This document shows positions 1-10,155 of a DNA stretch of 64,000 bases, piece by piece. The notes beneath the pieces were generated by a model. The model ran no database searches. It saw nothing but the letters and a program-made list of their open reading frames with translations, and had not been told where the DNA came from. The DNA comes from Symsagittifera roscoffensis (lineage: Eukaryota > Xenacoelomorpha > Acoela > Convolutidae). The stretch covers positions 22,664,360-22,728,359 of the forward strand of contig NC_087069.1 of NCBI RefSeq assembly GCF_963678635.1, given 5' to 3'. The position numbers were made by a program, and so were the translations under genes. Each line of letters starts with the position of its first letter. The stretch's first letter is position 1.

Positions 1-1224
1 CAAAGTTGTGGACCGTTTCTGCTGCTTGTACTGTAGGGTTATTTGAGTAATTAAGGATGTTAATGCTAATTGCGCGCAATTCCGAAGATTCTCCTGATCA
101 GAGAGGAAACTGATCCGGCAAGCAGGGCAAGGAGCAGCAGAAAGGGGCTCATGGACAACAACCATCGACTGTTGGGCATGGTGAACAAGTTTTGTATCCT
201 TTTTGGTACAGAAATTAAGATATCAACCTGTATGGGGCTCGACAGTGACTGCACTGAAGTGACTATCCACCGAGTTGCAATTTTCCGAGTTAAGCTCATG
301 AATTCGGATATTGAACAAACCCGGAGGGGTATAATATTACTAGTGTTACTATTTATACTGCCTGTATTAATACTCCTTCAGTGAAAAACATAGTAAACAG
401 ACAGGTAGTCAAAGTAGTGATATTTTGATCCCCCACAAATTTGAAATATCGATTTTTTTGAAATAAAAAAACCACTAAATTTGTGAGTTACATCGTAACT
501 GTACTATTATAAATGGTAGAACCTTTAAATTTAGTACGGAAGTGGTTGGAACTGATTGGGTTCTGAAATCCATTTTTTTGGAGTTTTTTATGTTAAGGCA
601 ATAAAAAGTAGTGAAGTGAAACGACAAATTTGCAAACACGTTTGCCATTAAACTTCCAGGTGAAATCGAAGTTAACGTGCTTGACTTGGTGGATTCATCA
701 ATCCGGAGGGGTCCAAACAGCATTGTTTTTGACAATTTTTTTCAACTGAGACGTTTTAGATCGGGTTTTTTGCACTGAGCTAGAAGAGTACAGGCGTTCT
801 GAGCTCGGATTAATAAGTTTCAGGGCAGGAATACAAGAGTTGCGGAAAAAGTTAGGTTGAATCTATAAGATAGGAAATTTTTTGACTTTGAAGATGGACC
901 TACTGTTTTGTAAGAAAAATTTTTTGGAAAGCCCTTATACACCTACCAAACGGTAGTAACGGTTAAATAAGACAATTTTACGCTGTTCTCGGCAAAAAGG
1001 AAGGGCTAAGGAACTCAGAAAAAGATAGTCGAGTTGAACTAAGCTGTTCACAAGACCCTTCACAGTTAAGGAAAATCGTCAATTAAGCAGCTCAGCTTCA
1101 ATCGGGAAGGGTCTAGAACGGGAATATACCCTTCATAGTAAGTTCATATAGCATATTAGGCTTGGAGACTGTATCAGGAAGGGTCTTGGGTGTGCTTTTT
1201 AAACGCCCCGGAAAGGCTGTTCTA
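1..1224. other. Non-coding stretch left of the minisatellite
   Basis: I see no convincing gene here. The open frames are short and overlap on both strands, and none resembles a known family. Isolated copies of the CCGGAGGGGT / CGGAAGGGTC motif occur near 320, 702, 1100 and 1165, ahead of the tandem array that starts at 1225. One ACTG-loop hairpin lies at 243-256. Confidence 0.5.
243..256. other. ACTG-loop mini-hairpin, copy 1
   Basis: Perfect inverted repeat CAGTG-ACTG-CACTG, with a 5-bp stem and a 4-nt loop. It is one of six similar hairpins in the first 9.3 kb that share the inner stem GTG/CAC and the loop ACTG (once ACCG) but differ in the outer stem. Confidence 0.7.
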
Positions 1225-1486
1225 CCAATCCGGAATAGTCCTGATTTCGCCAAACCGGAAAGGTCCTAATTTTGCCAATCCGGAAGGGTCTTAATTTCGC
1301 CAATCCAGAAGGGTCCTATTTTTGCCAATATGGAAGGGTCCTAGTTTCACCAATCCGCAAGGGTCCCAATTTTGCCAATCCGGAAGGATCCCAAATCGGA
1401 AGGGTCCTAACTTTGCCAATCCGGAAAGGTCCCAGTTTTGCCAATCCGGAAGGGTCCTATATTTCGTCAATCCGGAGGGGTCCCAG
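1225..1486. repeat. 25-bp minisatellite (CCAATCCGGAAGGGTCC)
   Basis: About eleven direct copies of a 25-bp unit with core CCAATCCGGAAGGGTCC followed by TAATTTTG-like sequence. Copies differ by a few substitutions, and one (near 1386-1396) is shortened. Because 25 is not a multiple of three, all frames read similar peptides, so the open frame across it is not evidence of a gene. Single copies of the core lie upstream (about 702) and far downstream (about 11815), either side of the large pseudogene. The CCGGAAG core resembles an ETS-factor site, but that is only a resemblance. Confidence 0.9.
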
Positions 1487-1610
1487 AAATATAATTTTTA
1501 AAAATATATATTTATTTATAACGAACGTGGTGGTAGGGATCATAAAACGTACGTAGACGAAAGTGAGATACATAGTGAAGAGTATTAGGATTTTAGGGAT
1601 GAGGCTAGAA

Positions 1611-1628
1611 ACCAGTGACTGCACTGGT
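1611..1628. other. ACTG-loop mini-hairpin, copy 2
   Basis: Perfect ACCAGTG-ACTG-CACTGGT, with a 7-bp stem. The outer stem bases differ from copy 1 but stay complementary. It lies outside the large broken reading frame. Confidence 0.75.
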
Positions 1629-2278
1629 AACTTGCCTTTAAATAAAAAAATTGATAAGACCAGACTAAAACAAAACAGGTCTAAACTCGGAGATTCGCGA
1701 CTATAAGTCTAACTGGAAACAGAGTTCAACACTGTTTTGTGTGGATTGAAACTATTTTTAGGAAAAATGGTTCCCTTGAGGATTTTAGTAGGTCTAACTC
1801 GGGCAATCCGAAGGCAGATTGGTAACACAAGACTCGGTGGGTGCAATAGTCGCCCACTTGAGAAAAATACTGCCTTCAAATTTTGTCTGTTTAGCACGGC
1901 ACTGAACAGGGAAAATTCGACTATTGAATTGCCACAGACCAAGTGCATTACACATACAGTGTTTAGAAACACTTTTTTACCTTTCTTCGTTTTGGTTTTA
2001 AATCATCAATAATTGTTTTTGACTGGGTAGTGGGTACACAATCTTTAAGATATATTGATATCATCATTCTGTGCTAGCTTTACATCCAATAACGAATAAT
2101 CAGTTTTTGTGAATAACATGTATACACTCTGTTTTGTGATAACCTATGAGAATTCGTGGTCACTATTTAGGTGAAACTTTTGGAATTTATTGTTTTGTGT
2201 TATTATTATCAGTTGTCAAACAATCAAAACAAAATAAACAAATTGAGTGTATAATCGATAAGAAGTGATCAATCAAAA
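1629..2278. other. Non-coding leader before the large broken frame
   Basis: No gene is recognised. Opposed short open frames at 1709-2012 mirror each other and look like chance. AT content rises toward 2278, just before the ATG at 2279 that opens the coding-like block, so this could hold its promoter or 5' UTR. No promoter element can be identified by eye, and no long terminal repeat matching the 3' side was found. Confidence 0.4.
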
Positions 2279-3085
2279 ATGAGTCTAGACAAGTCGAGGA
2301 TACCTACACTAAGTGATAACTCTAGAATATTTATACCAAAGAAACAAAGAAAATCAATAAATGATCCTTTTGTGGAAAGGATCGCACGGACCCGGACCGA
2401 CAAAATGAAGAAAATTTCAAGCGGAATCGTTGAAATCAGGAGTCAAAAGTCCTCCGAATGCTGAAAGGCAATGTTAGAAGTAGAGATCCATCCGGACCGT
2501 GCGCTGGATGAGACTCGGGCGTGGAGTGGAACGGAAGGTAATAGGAGCAGGAGATTGGCAAGTGAATCTACTAGAGTAGAACATGGCCAAGATTTTGCCC
2601 CTTCCACAGAGTCTAGATTGAGAGGAGATGTTGGAACTGTCCGACATCTCGGCTGAGACTGTAGCAACAACAAAATCACCCACTGATAAAACCATGATGC
2701 ATGGGTTGACCGAGAAAAGAGCAACGTCCTCCTCGTTTTCAGAACGAGTGAAGAAGACTTTGGAAAACTTCTTCCCATTTACTATTGGAACAGGTACAGG
2801 CGAGGAGGTAGAAACCCAGAAAGAAGAGGAAGACGATGACGAACAAGATGACTTAGATGATCCAGTCGTGGAGCAAACGGTGCATAAGCTTATAGAAACT
2901 GCTGCACGACTGGTGGCCAAAAGGATTGCGACAGGTTCCGAGTTGACTTTCTAATGCCTAAGAAGAAAAATTTTAGCCGGATTAAGAACAACTTCACAGG
3001 AGTTCCACACACGGACAAGCGAGCGTGTTTCAACCGATCGACGTGGAGTCCAGCAAGGAACTTGCAGCAACCGCCGCTCGGGACG

Positions 3086-3560
3086 TCACATTTGATATTG
3101 GCCGATAGTCTGGTGAGAGTTCTGCAGAACTTAAGAACCTCATGGATCACTACGGTGATGGTTTTTGGAGGCGCCACAATAGCCCAATTATTGTAAATGG
3201 TAGATTTGATGAACCCAGGAAGAATTCCGGACATAATGATTCTTATAGGCACGTACAATGTTTCCAGGAGCGCGGACGACGAAGAAGCTCGATGCGACTT
3301 GATGATGGTATGCCGATTTACCACGCTATGGCAGAAAATTGAGTGCGCGATACTGTCCGTCTGCACCATACCGATGAGCACGAGAACGCTATCGTCGACA
3401 GGAACAAGACACAATGAATTAGTCATCAGATGGAACAACATTGTGCGAAATCTGGCGAGTCACAAAGCTGAACGAATGATCCCGATGAATTTGAAACATT
3501 GAAAGCTATGGATCAGGCCAGATTCACCCCTGATGGAATACATTTTGACGGCATAGAGGG
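3086..3560 (+). pseudogene. SGNH/GDSL-hydrolase-like segment of the large pseudogene
   Basis: Across three adjoining frames the four signature blocks of the SGNH hydrolase fold appear in order with plausible spacing. Block I is ADSLVR at about 3101 (family GDS, here with Gly changed to Ala). The block II glycine lies in FGGATI at about 3167. Block III is IGTYNV at about 3248 (family GxND/GTNN). Block V is DGIH at 3532-3543 (family DxxH). A stop near 3194-3196 and another at about 3500 interrupt the segment. In the family the block I Ser is the nucleophile and the block V Asp/His complete the triad; these three residues are all still present. Esterase domains of this type occur in some LINE ORF1 and gag-like proteins, which fits a mobile-element origin, but that link is inference. 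Confidence 0.6.
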
Positions 3561-4227
3561 ACAAGGCCGGGCGAATTGTGTCCAGGAACGATTAGATGAA
3601 ATGGAGGTTAGACTCTTCGACATAGGAGTGCTTAGAGTGGGAGAAGCCATGAATAAACCGGCGATTTCGACCTTCGTGCCTCCTAATCTAGAGACACGTC
3701 TGGGATCAGTCCCAGAAGTTCCCCAGGTGCCACAGAGCTCCAGCCAAAAAGCGCAGAGGTCGGAAGTATTAGACCGACTGGGCAAAGCACCAGTGAGGAG
3801 AACCATTCATCCCCGACGGAGATTGGGACCCGTCAATCCAACAGTGGACACGACCTCAGGCACCTCGAGATCGGACACGACGAGTACGAGTAGTGAGGAA
3901 CGACGTCCAGACAGAAGTGTTTTGATGTGGTCGAGACCCATACCTTCCCTCTGGAACATCTTTAATCAAAAGCTGATGAAATTGAACCTTCAAACGGTGA
4001 AGTTTGCAGCCGATGCGATGAAGATGCTGAATGGGGCAAAACTCTCCGTGAACAGACTATACTCGATAGTGGGAGCTGACTGGTTGATAGCAGCCGGAAT
4101 CAACTTGAGCTCCACGACGGCAATAAGATTTGATGATCTTGATGGACTGCTCTCAAAAAACACCATGGGTCCAGTAAATGCCAGACCCTTGCAGGACGTA
4201 AGAATGAACCATGGCAAACAGAATTGA
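3499..4227 (+). pseudogene. Open block after the SGNH-like part
   Basis: About 240 codons without a stop. It begins inside the SGNH block V (DGIHFD), continues through a coiled or charged part (QERLDEMEVRL), then a Pro/Ser/Thr/Arg-rich linker with a basic run near 3800-3830 and Thr/Ser runs near 3850-3900, and ends in a more globular part. No domain is recognised after block V. The frame ends at a stop near 4227, and similar coding-like sequence continues in other frames. It is a remnant of the larger frame, not an independent gene. Confidence 0.55.
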
Positions 4228-5159
4228 CAAGAGAGGCCAGGAAGATTTCTGACAACCAGAGCATCAATACGACAACATTTGAAGATGTTTAAACAAGTGC
4301 AGACGCCTTCATCTCACGTGAAAAAAAGGGCTTATCCGAAACAAGTAGCCCAAGATGATGATGTCGAAATTTCAAATGAACGAGACTATCTTCGCTGCGT
4401 ACGACAAGGTGGAGATGGGGAAAGCCAAGTTATTAGTAGTTGCAAGCTCGGATTTTGTGCACACTTCTAAGTCTTTGTTTTGACCTGACGGGATAATGCT
4501 GGCGGCAACCGACCTGGATCAAACGCAATCGGGTCCAACGACAAACTGAATTGAACCCGATAACAACAGTGTTCGCCGGCATAAACGATCACTTGCATAG
4601 TAGGGGTTTCCTGAGCAGACTCAGAGAGCCTACAACAGCGGAATATGTAGTGTGGCTAGTAATGAAAGATGTTCTAGAATCAATGAGCGAGTTAATGGAC
4701 GTGTTAAAAGAAGGAGCATTCACGAAAATAACACCAAAAGTTGTTTTTTCGCTGTCTCCGGGATATGCACACCTTCCAGATGGATTGAAGTCCGGGTACG
4801 CAAGCGTGGCACTGCTCTCAGAAGGGAGGTTTTGATGTGATCTGCCCCCGAACCGCGAAGTGGAAGCGAGAAGCTTGATACCACTTAGGGCAGAATTACC
4901 GGCAGTATGATCGGATATATCAACTGCTATGAGAGGGTTCAAGGACCATTCGCTACACATGCTGATGTTGGATGAAGGTTGGCAGCTCAAATTGAAGCCG
5001 GGAATCAACTACGATCATCGAGTGATAGTGGCAATATCCAATGACTTAAGGTTCAGGGGAATGGAGATTAAAGAAGAAGGAGAGAAGATACAGATTTCCA
5101 AAGAGACAATTCGAAGCTCACTTGGAAGCAATGGTTTTGCGCAGGATGCCAGATGCCAA

Positions 5160-5175
5160 CAAGTGACTGCACTTG
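5160..5175. other. ACTG-loop mini-hairpin, copy 3
   Basis: Perfect CAAGTG-ACTG-CACTTG with a 6-bp stem, inside the broken reading frame. In the coding frame it reads V-T-A-L. Confidence 0.75.
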
Positions 5176-5766
5176 ACTCCTCGAATAGCAGCATTGGGCA
5201 CGGACGCTTTCGAGCGAGGCCCAGCGATCATCACAAAGATTCACATCATCCTGGTAAAGGAGTTAAACTTAGCAGAGAATGCAGAGGAAAAGTCAGCCGA
5301 ATTTGTGAATAAGATGTGCCGAATAACTCTTGAAGCTTTCTGGACGCAAAATGTGAGAAAAGAAGAAGGCGTCGACATGACCGACAGTATGCTGGAAGGG
5401 TTGGTGGGAGCAGGATGGGCCGCGTCCTTCCTGGCGAAAGTCTACCCCGCACTCTTTCGTTACCTGGTAGGAGAATTCCTGAAACCGGTTACTGAATTTT
5501 CGATAGTAGTGATACTGGCATTGTTTGTGACGATCGGAGCAGAAAATTGTGTGAAAAGACCGGTGGTGCTGCCCACCGAGGGAGTGCAGAATCTACGACT
5601 AGACGGACTCCTGACGTTGATTGCGATTACGCATGGGAACTTGGGAGGGCTGATGAGTTTGACCCGTTACCCCGAGCAAATGAAAGAAAACGTAAACGAG
5701 ATCAATATGAAACGATCCACGGGCTCATGGACTAAAGTAAGAGACCTGAGACACACTCTGATTTAG
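5173..5766 (+). pseudogene. Open block with hydrophobic segments
   Basis: About 197 codons without a stop. Visible features are an N-terminal TPRIAALGTDAF stretch, a helical part, two hydrophobic stretches (around FSIVVILALFVTIGA, and LLTLIAITHGNLGG) and a charged end. The same style continues after the stop at about 5766 into 5830-6048, where PLALISGTTEF and VIYGAAVTFAF are also hydrophobic. These could be membrane-associated or buried helices. No family is recognised. It belongs to the large decayed frame and is broken on both sides. Confidence 0.5.
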
Positions 5767-6207
5767 TATCTCCTACAGCAGAATCGCTTTGGAACAGGAG
5801 AAGACAAGACAATTGAAAAAAAAGAAGATGTGCGAAGTCATGCAGGAGGCATGCCCCTTTTGACCGACCTGAGCCTAGCTGTGAGGACCAATCCCTTAGC
5901 TTTGATCAGCGGTACCACTGAGTTTCTGACAGTGATATACGGCGCTGCAGTAACATTCGCGTTCCCTGACCTTAAGGTGGAAGCATATAGGAGGTCGGTG
6001 ATGCACCTGAACCTTATTTCGGCAGTGGACAAGAGCGCACTTAATTAGTGTGAACAAAATGTGCTACGCGTTTTGATGAGTGAGGATTTATTGTTCGCTA
6101 AAATAGCAGAGCCAGAGATGAAGGCAACAAAATTTGATGATCTTTTCCGTGACCGAATGGGTGAAGCAGAGTGAGGGCTTTTTGACATCTTTCCGAAACT
6201 CTAGAAT

Positions 6208-6840
6208 TTGAGGCCCTACGACGGGAAGAACGCTGAAATAACAAAAAATCCTCGTTTAGTGGTTTCATACCAAAAATTGAAAGAAGAAGCGAAGGACTGG
6301 GGCGATTACAGAAAGCTGCCAGAAGAAATACCTGAATTCCCGTTGATCAGAAGGATGTTGCTCGGATCAGACTTCGTAGTACAAACTCCCAGTTTGAGAG
6401 CCATTGAGACTAATGAAAGGAGAATGGCGAAGTTCTCTGAAACGATGGAACCCTGCTTCGTGGGCAGAAAAGCTGCTGTGCTGCAATACACGCGGTTTGT
6501 AAACACGGATGATTCAACGAGGAGACGAATGATTAATGTAGCCACTTCGAAGCCTTGAAGTTTTGAGGAAGAGTGGGAGAAATTGGACTTGGCGCCAACG
6601 GTCATGAGAGGCAAGGCGGACTTGCGAGAAGCTGCGCTATTCTTAATGAGCGTGAAACCAGAATTGGCGATGAGCGTGAAACTATTGACTAGGACTGCAT
6701 TATCGCCCTTCGGCTGTGATGCAATCAAGATAGAGCACGGAGTAGAAGAAGATAATTCAGCTGGCTGGCTAGTTGTGCAAAAGCTTCCTGACGAGACGAG
6801 GAGTGAGAAGCTAGGACCTTCGATCTCAGGAAGAAATTAG
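6208..6840 (+). pseudogene. Two adjoining open blocks of the large pseudogene
   Basis: 6208-6558 and 6583-6840 follow each other, separated by one stop and a few codons, with matching style (charged helices, few low-complexity runs). The join reads as one decayed segment. No motif is recognised. After 6840 the frame is further broken until about 7241-7447, where a short open block (GTHSTLKTGLKGLLMG) follows a cysteine pair CDHC near 7170 that might be a zinc-binding remnant. Confidence 0.45.
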
Positions 6841-7748
6841 AAGCGATACGATAAGGAGGAAGAAGACGTCGATCGGAAGAACCCATACAGCAGAATCCCG
6901 ACCAAGCGGGAAAAGACGACGATAATGCTTCGGCAGAAGGAGTGTCCAGCCTAGACTTCAGTTTCTTAGACGACTTTGAGATCGGGACAGAAACGTTCGA
7001 AACGCAGAAGATGAAACTTCCACGCTGGAACCTCCGTCTTCTTTCATGAATATAAGCCGAAATTTGCCGGAGAGCAGCTCTCCTGCTAAGTTGAAAACTA
7101 TCCCAACGAAATTTTTGTTCGAGTCTCCGCGTAGGAGAAGGTGTGATGGCACTGCCCGAGTACCTTTTGTGTGATCATTGCCAGAAGAAGAGTGAGAAGT
7201 TCACCACGGAGACAATGAGAAAAGAACAGGGTGTAATATTATGCACAGAGTTGCCTCCATGGAAGAGGTCTTGACGGTAGTTCAGTGCTACGGGACCCAT
7301 TCTACGTTAAAAACAGGTCTCAAAGGACTACTGATGGGAGTGATCCTCGATAAATTGGATGAATGCGAATGGAGATTGAGCGAGTTGTTGATCGATTCGG
7401 CCACTGACGAAAGTGAAAATAATTTTCCCAAAAAGCCAACGCAGTAGGAAGGCAGCAATGAAGTAGTATACCTGTCCAGAACTCAAAAAGGCACGATACG
7501 ATAGAAAACGGTGATTGACAACATCAATGAGCTGAAGATGACACTTGGCAGTAAGTGACTCAAAGTAAGAAAAACTGGAAAGGAGATTATGGACTCTGAG
7601 ATCTCAGTAAAAGCTGTCAAGTCAGCCAGGCGAAAGCGTGTCGAAGAAGTAAGGGATCTGGGGCAAGGCGACGACCGATTGCCGGACACAGATAGAAAAT
7701 TGACCGATGTAACGATGGTGCCATCCATCCTCACGGCAAAACCAAAAG

Positions 7749-7762
7749 GAGTGACCGCACTC
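7749..7762. other. ACTG-type mini-hairpin, copy 4 (loop ACCG)
   Basis: GAGTG-ACCG-CACTC, 5-bp stem. The loop carries one change from ACTG. It lies inside the broken frame and reads V-T-A-L in the frame ending there. Confidence 0.6.
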
Positions 7763-7839
7763 TGACTGCAGCGACAGAAGAGATGGAAACGCTTAGACAG
7801 TGTGGACAGAGTACCCTACGAGGTTTAAGACCATCTTGA

Positions 7840-8277
7840 ATGAATCATGGAAAGGGAAGCGTCATAGGACAGCCAATCCCGGTGGAGCTTAACCGATTGA
7901 CAGTATTTGAAACCGTATCGATCGTTGAGCCCTATGGGGGAAACATGGAGATGATGGAAAACAGAAACCCGGCTAGAGGACACCTAATCGCACTAGAAAT
8001 CAAAGTTGCCATGGAAAGTTATCTAGAGGAGATGATACAAGGCACAATGATAAAACAGAAGGTATACGGAACGTTGGTCTCCTCTGAGATGCACGCAGAA
8101 ACGATAGACCAGTGGGTAATCTTACCTTGGAGAGCGGTGGTATTACGTCACATTGAAGAAGAGATGAGAACCACTCCGAAGGTACACGCTCTGATAGCGG
8201 TAGCTTACGTCAGAACCGACCTGCAACTTAGGTTTGCTTGGTGCATGACTGGATTGACAATGGAAGAACATGACTAA
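7840..8277 (+). pseudogene. Open block, unknown globular segment
   Basis: About 145 codons without a stop, starting at an ATG near 7840. The translation looks globular, with balanced hydrophobic and charged residues (for example IGQPIPVELNRLTVFE, QWVILPWRAVVLRHIEEE). No catalytic or binding motif is recognised. Coding-like sequence resumes in other frames after 8277, so it is part of the same decayed frame rather than a separate gene. Confidence 0.5.
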
Positions 8278-8821
8278 AATTATAGAAAAAGATCAAATAA
8301 GGAGAAGGTGATTTTGATTACAAATTCAAAGACCTCGTGACCCAGGAAGGAGCGGCAGTAGCGTGTGCAAAACGGGGGACGCTCTCTGTTTTGACCGATT
8401 CATGATAGAACAAATACCAGTGCCTGCGTTGAAAATATGTGCCAAGATGCTGAGGGAAGGGAGCGCTGTTAGACATACATCAGAGCAAACCGATGCGAGT
8501 AAATATGAAGGAGCCTATAGAGGTGGAACCAATGAAGAAGGTCGATGAGATACGAAGAATCTGAATTAAAGAGCTGAGACTCACAAAACAATCAATGGGA
8601 GCACAAAGTCCAGTGTTTATTGCGGACCGATTAAGAAGAAATCATATAAAAACGCATCTGCAATCGTAGGGATGACATACAACCCTTTCATCATGAAATA
8701 CATACGTGATTGTTTCTTCGACCACGAACAATCGGTGTTGCTAAGATTCTGGCTGTCAAGATTTGCAACGATAAGGAGTGCTGCCAATCAGCAGGCTAAA
8801 TTGGAACTTGTGTTGGGAGAA

Positions 8822-8837
8822 AAGGTGACTGCACCTT
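8822..8837. other. ACTG-loop mini-hairpin, copy 5
   Basis: AAGGTG-ACTG-CACCTT, 6-bp stem. Compared with the other copies, the fourth stem pair is G-C instead of A-T, a paired change that keeps the stem. It reads V-T-A-P in frame. Confidence 0.75.
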
Positions 8838-8861
8838 CAGTGCCAAAATCTGATAAGGGAG

Positions 8862-9770
8862 TTGATGTGGGAGTTGATGAAACCATCATGGTGTCCGAGT
8901 CCTAATATTGATTCGATATTGCGTGCGGCACAGGGTGAACAAAGGGAGTTGAATTCAGACTGTAACTTGCGTCACTTAAACATCATTTATAACTTGATGA
9001 CGACAGCCTCCAAGAGTGACAAAGGAAACAATGTGGAGTTGCCTGGCTGGGGACCAGAGGACTGGGTTACGCCTGGTAGCTGTCTAGCGAAAGTGTGTGG
9101 ACTAGAAGGTCATATGTGTGGAGGTCTCGGTTGTATAACGACCTTGAAAAAGCAACTGACAGCACTGTTCGGGAATATAACAGTGAAGGCAAAAACGGAA
9201 ATGGAATTGATTGCAGATTGCCACGGAGGAACTAAGGTGAATCTAGTGACTGCACTAGAATTCTACAGCATGTTTGGTTCCTTAGAGTCACTTTTGATTC
9301 TAGAACAAAAGCATGAGATGGTCACGGCCATCAGCGTAGAAATGTTTCCGGGAGTGTTGCAAACCGAACAGAAGTATATTGAAAAATGGAGAGAAGCGAT
9401 AGAAGCAGAAATGAAAATCCTGCAGAGTGAGACTTATCGCGGACAGTCGGGGATGCGATATCTATTAAGATCGACGTTGGCTCGGATGTGCAAAAGCCGA
9501 TACGCGGTACATTTCGTAGCGGTGGATGTGAAGAGTATGAGGACCATCGTGGATCAAGCCTTCTCAGTGCCGAAATGTGTGAGATTAGCGAGAATGTCAG
9601 AGAAGTCTTACGACTTGCTATGTGAGATGTTCGCAGCAGTTCCGGGAAGAAGCAAAGACGAGTTAGAGCCGATACTGGGAAAGAAGTTCTTGGAATTTGC
9701 TAGTGGGAACTTTAGTGACTTTGAAAGACAGAAACAGAGAGGAACACAGCGACAGATTATATTGCAGTAG
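8862..9770 (+). pseudogene. Longest open block of the large pseudogene
   Basis: About 300 codons without a stop, the longest intact piece of the decayed frame. It overlaps the previous block (8672-8905) in another frame, which marks a frameshift near 8880-8900. The protein is mixed alpha-helical in character, with cysteines in a cluster (CGLEGHMCGGLGC near 9100) and helices rich in Glu/Lys/Met. No family is recognised, and the cysteine cluster alone is not enough to call a zinc finger. The frame stops at 9768-9770, and weaker coding-like sequence continues to about 10793. Confidence 0.55.
9242..9259. other. ACTG-loop mini-hairpin, copy 6
   Basis: TCTAGTG-ACTG-CACTAGA, a perfect 7-bp stem inside the longest open block, reading V-T-A-L in frame. 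Confidence 0.75.
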
Positions 9771-10155
9771 ACAAAAACTATGAAATCCACCGATTAATGA
9801 TGGAAGTGGAACCACTACTGGAAGCTTCGGAAAAGCGTAATTGAAGGAGCATCATGTTGACGCATGATGAGTTCCCATGCCATTGCTTACTACAAACATG
9901 GTGGTATCCCGGGCGGAGTAATCTGGAGTTGATCTGGGACTCTGGAGAGCTGCTCTCCATGGGCTTTTAAGATTCATCACAGCCCATAACGATAGTGATA
10001 GCGGTAGTTATGATGGTAATTCGTTGGCTGGAAATTAGTGTAAAGGAGAACAATCGACAGGAGATACCGATGAAAGAACAACTGGAGGAACTTGATTGTC
10101 TGAAAAATTTAGATATTTTTGAGACAAGGTACAAAATCTTGCACATTCCGAGGAA

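Noticed and set aside
1225-1486. CRISPR-like array
   Set aside because: The repeats abut with no unique spacers and the context is eukaryotic.
1272-1556. Open frame of repeated N-P-E-G-S and P-I-R-K-G peptides
   Set aside because: It simply translates the 25-bp minisatellite; the same peptides cycle through all three frames.
1709-2012. Opposed open frames on both strands
   Set aside because: They mirror each other, match no family and lie in low-complexity leader sequence.
2443-2920. Minus-strand open frames
   Set aside because: Shadows of the GC-richer plus-strand coding-like block.
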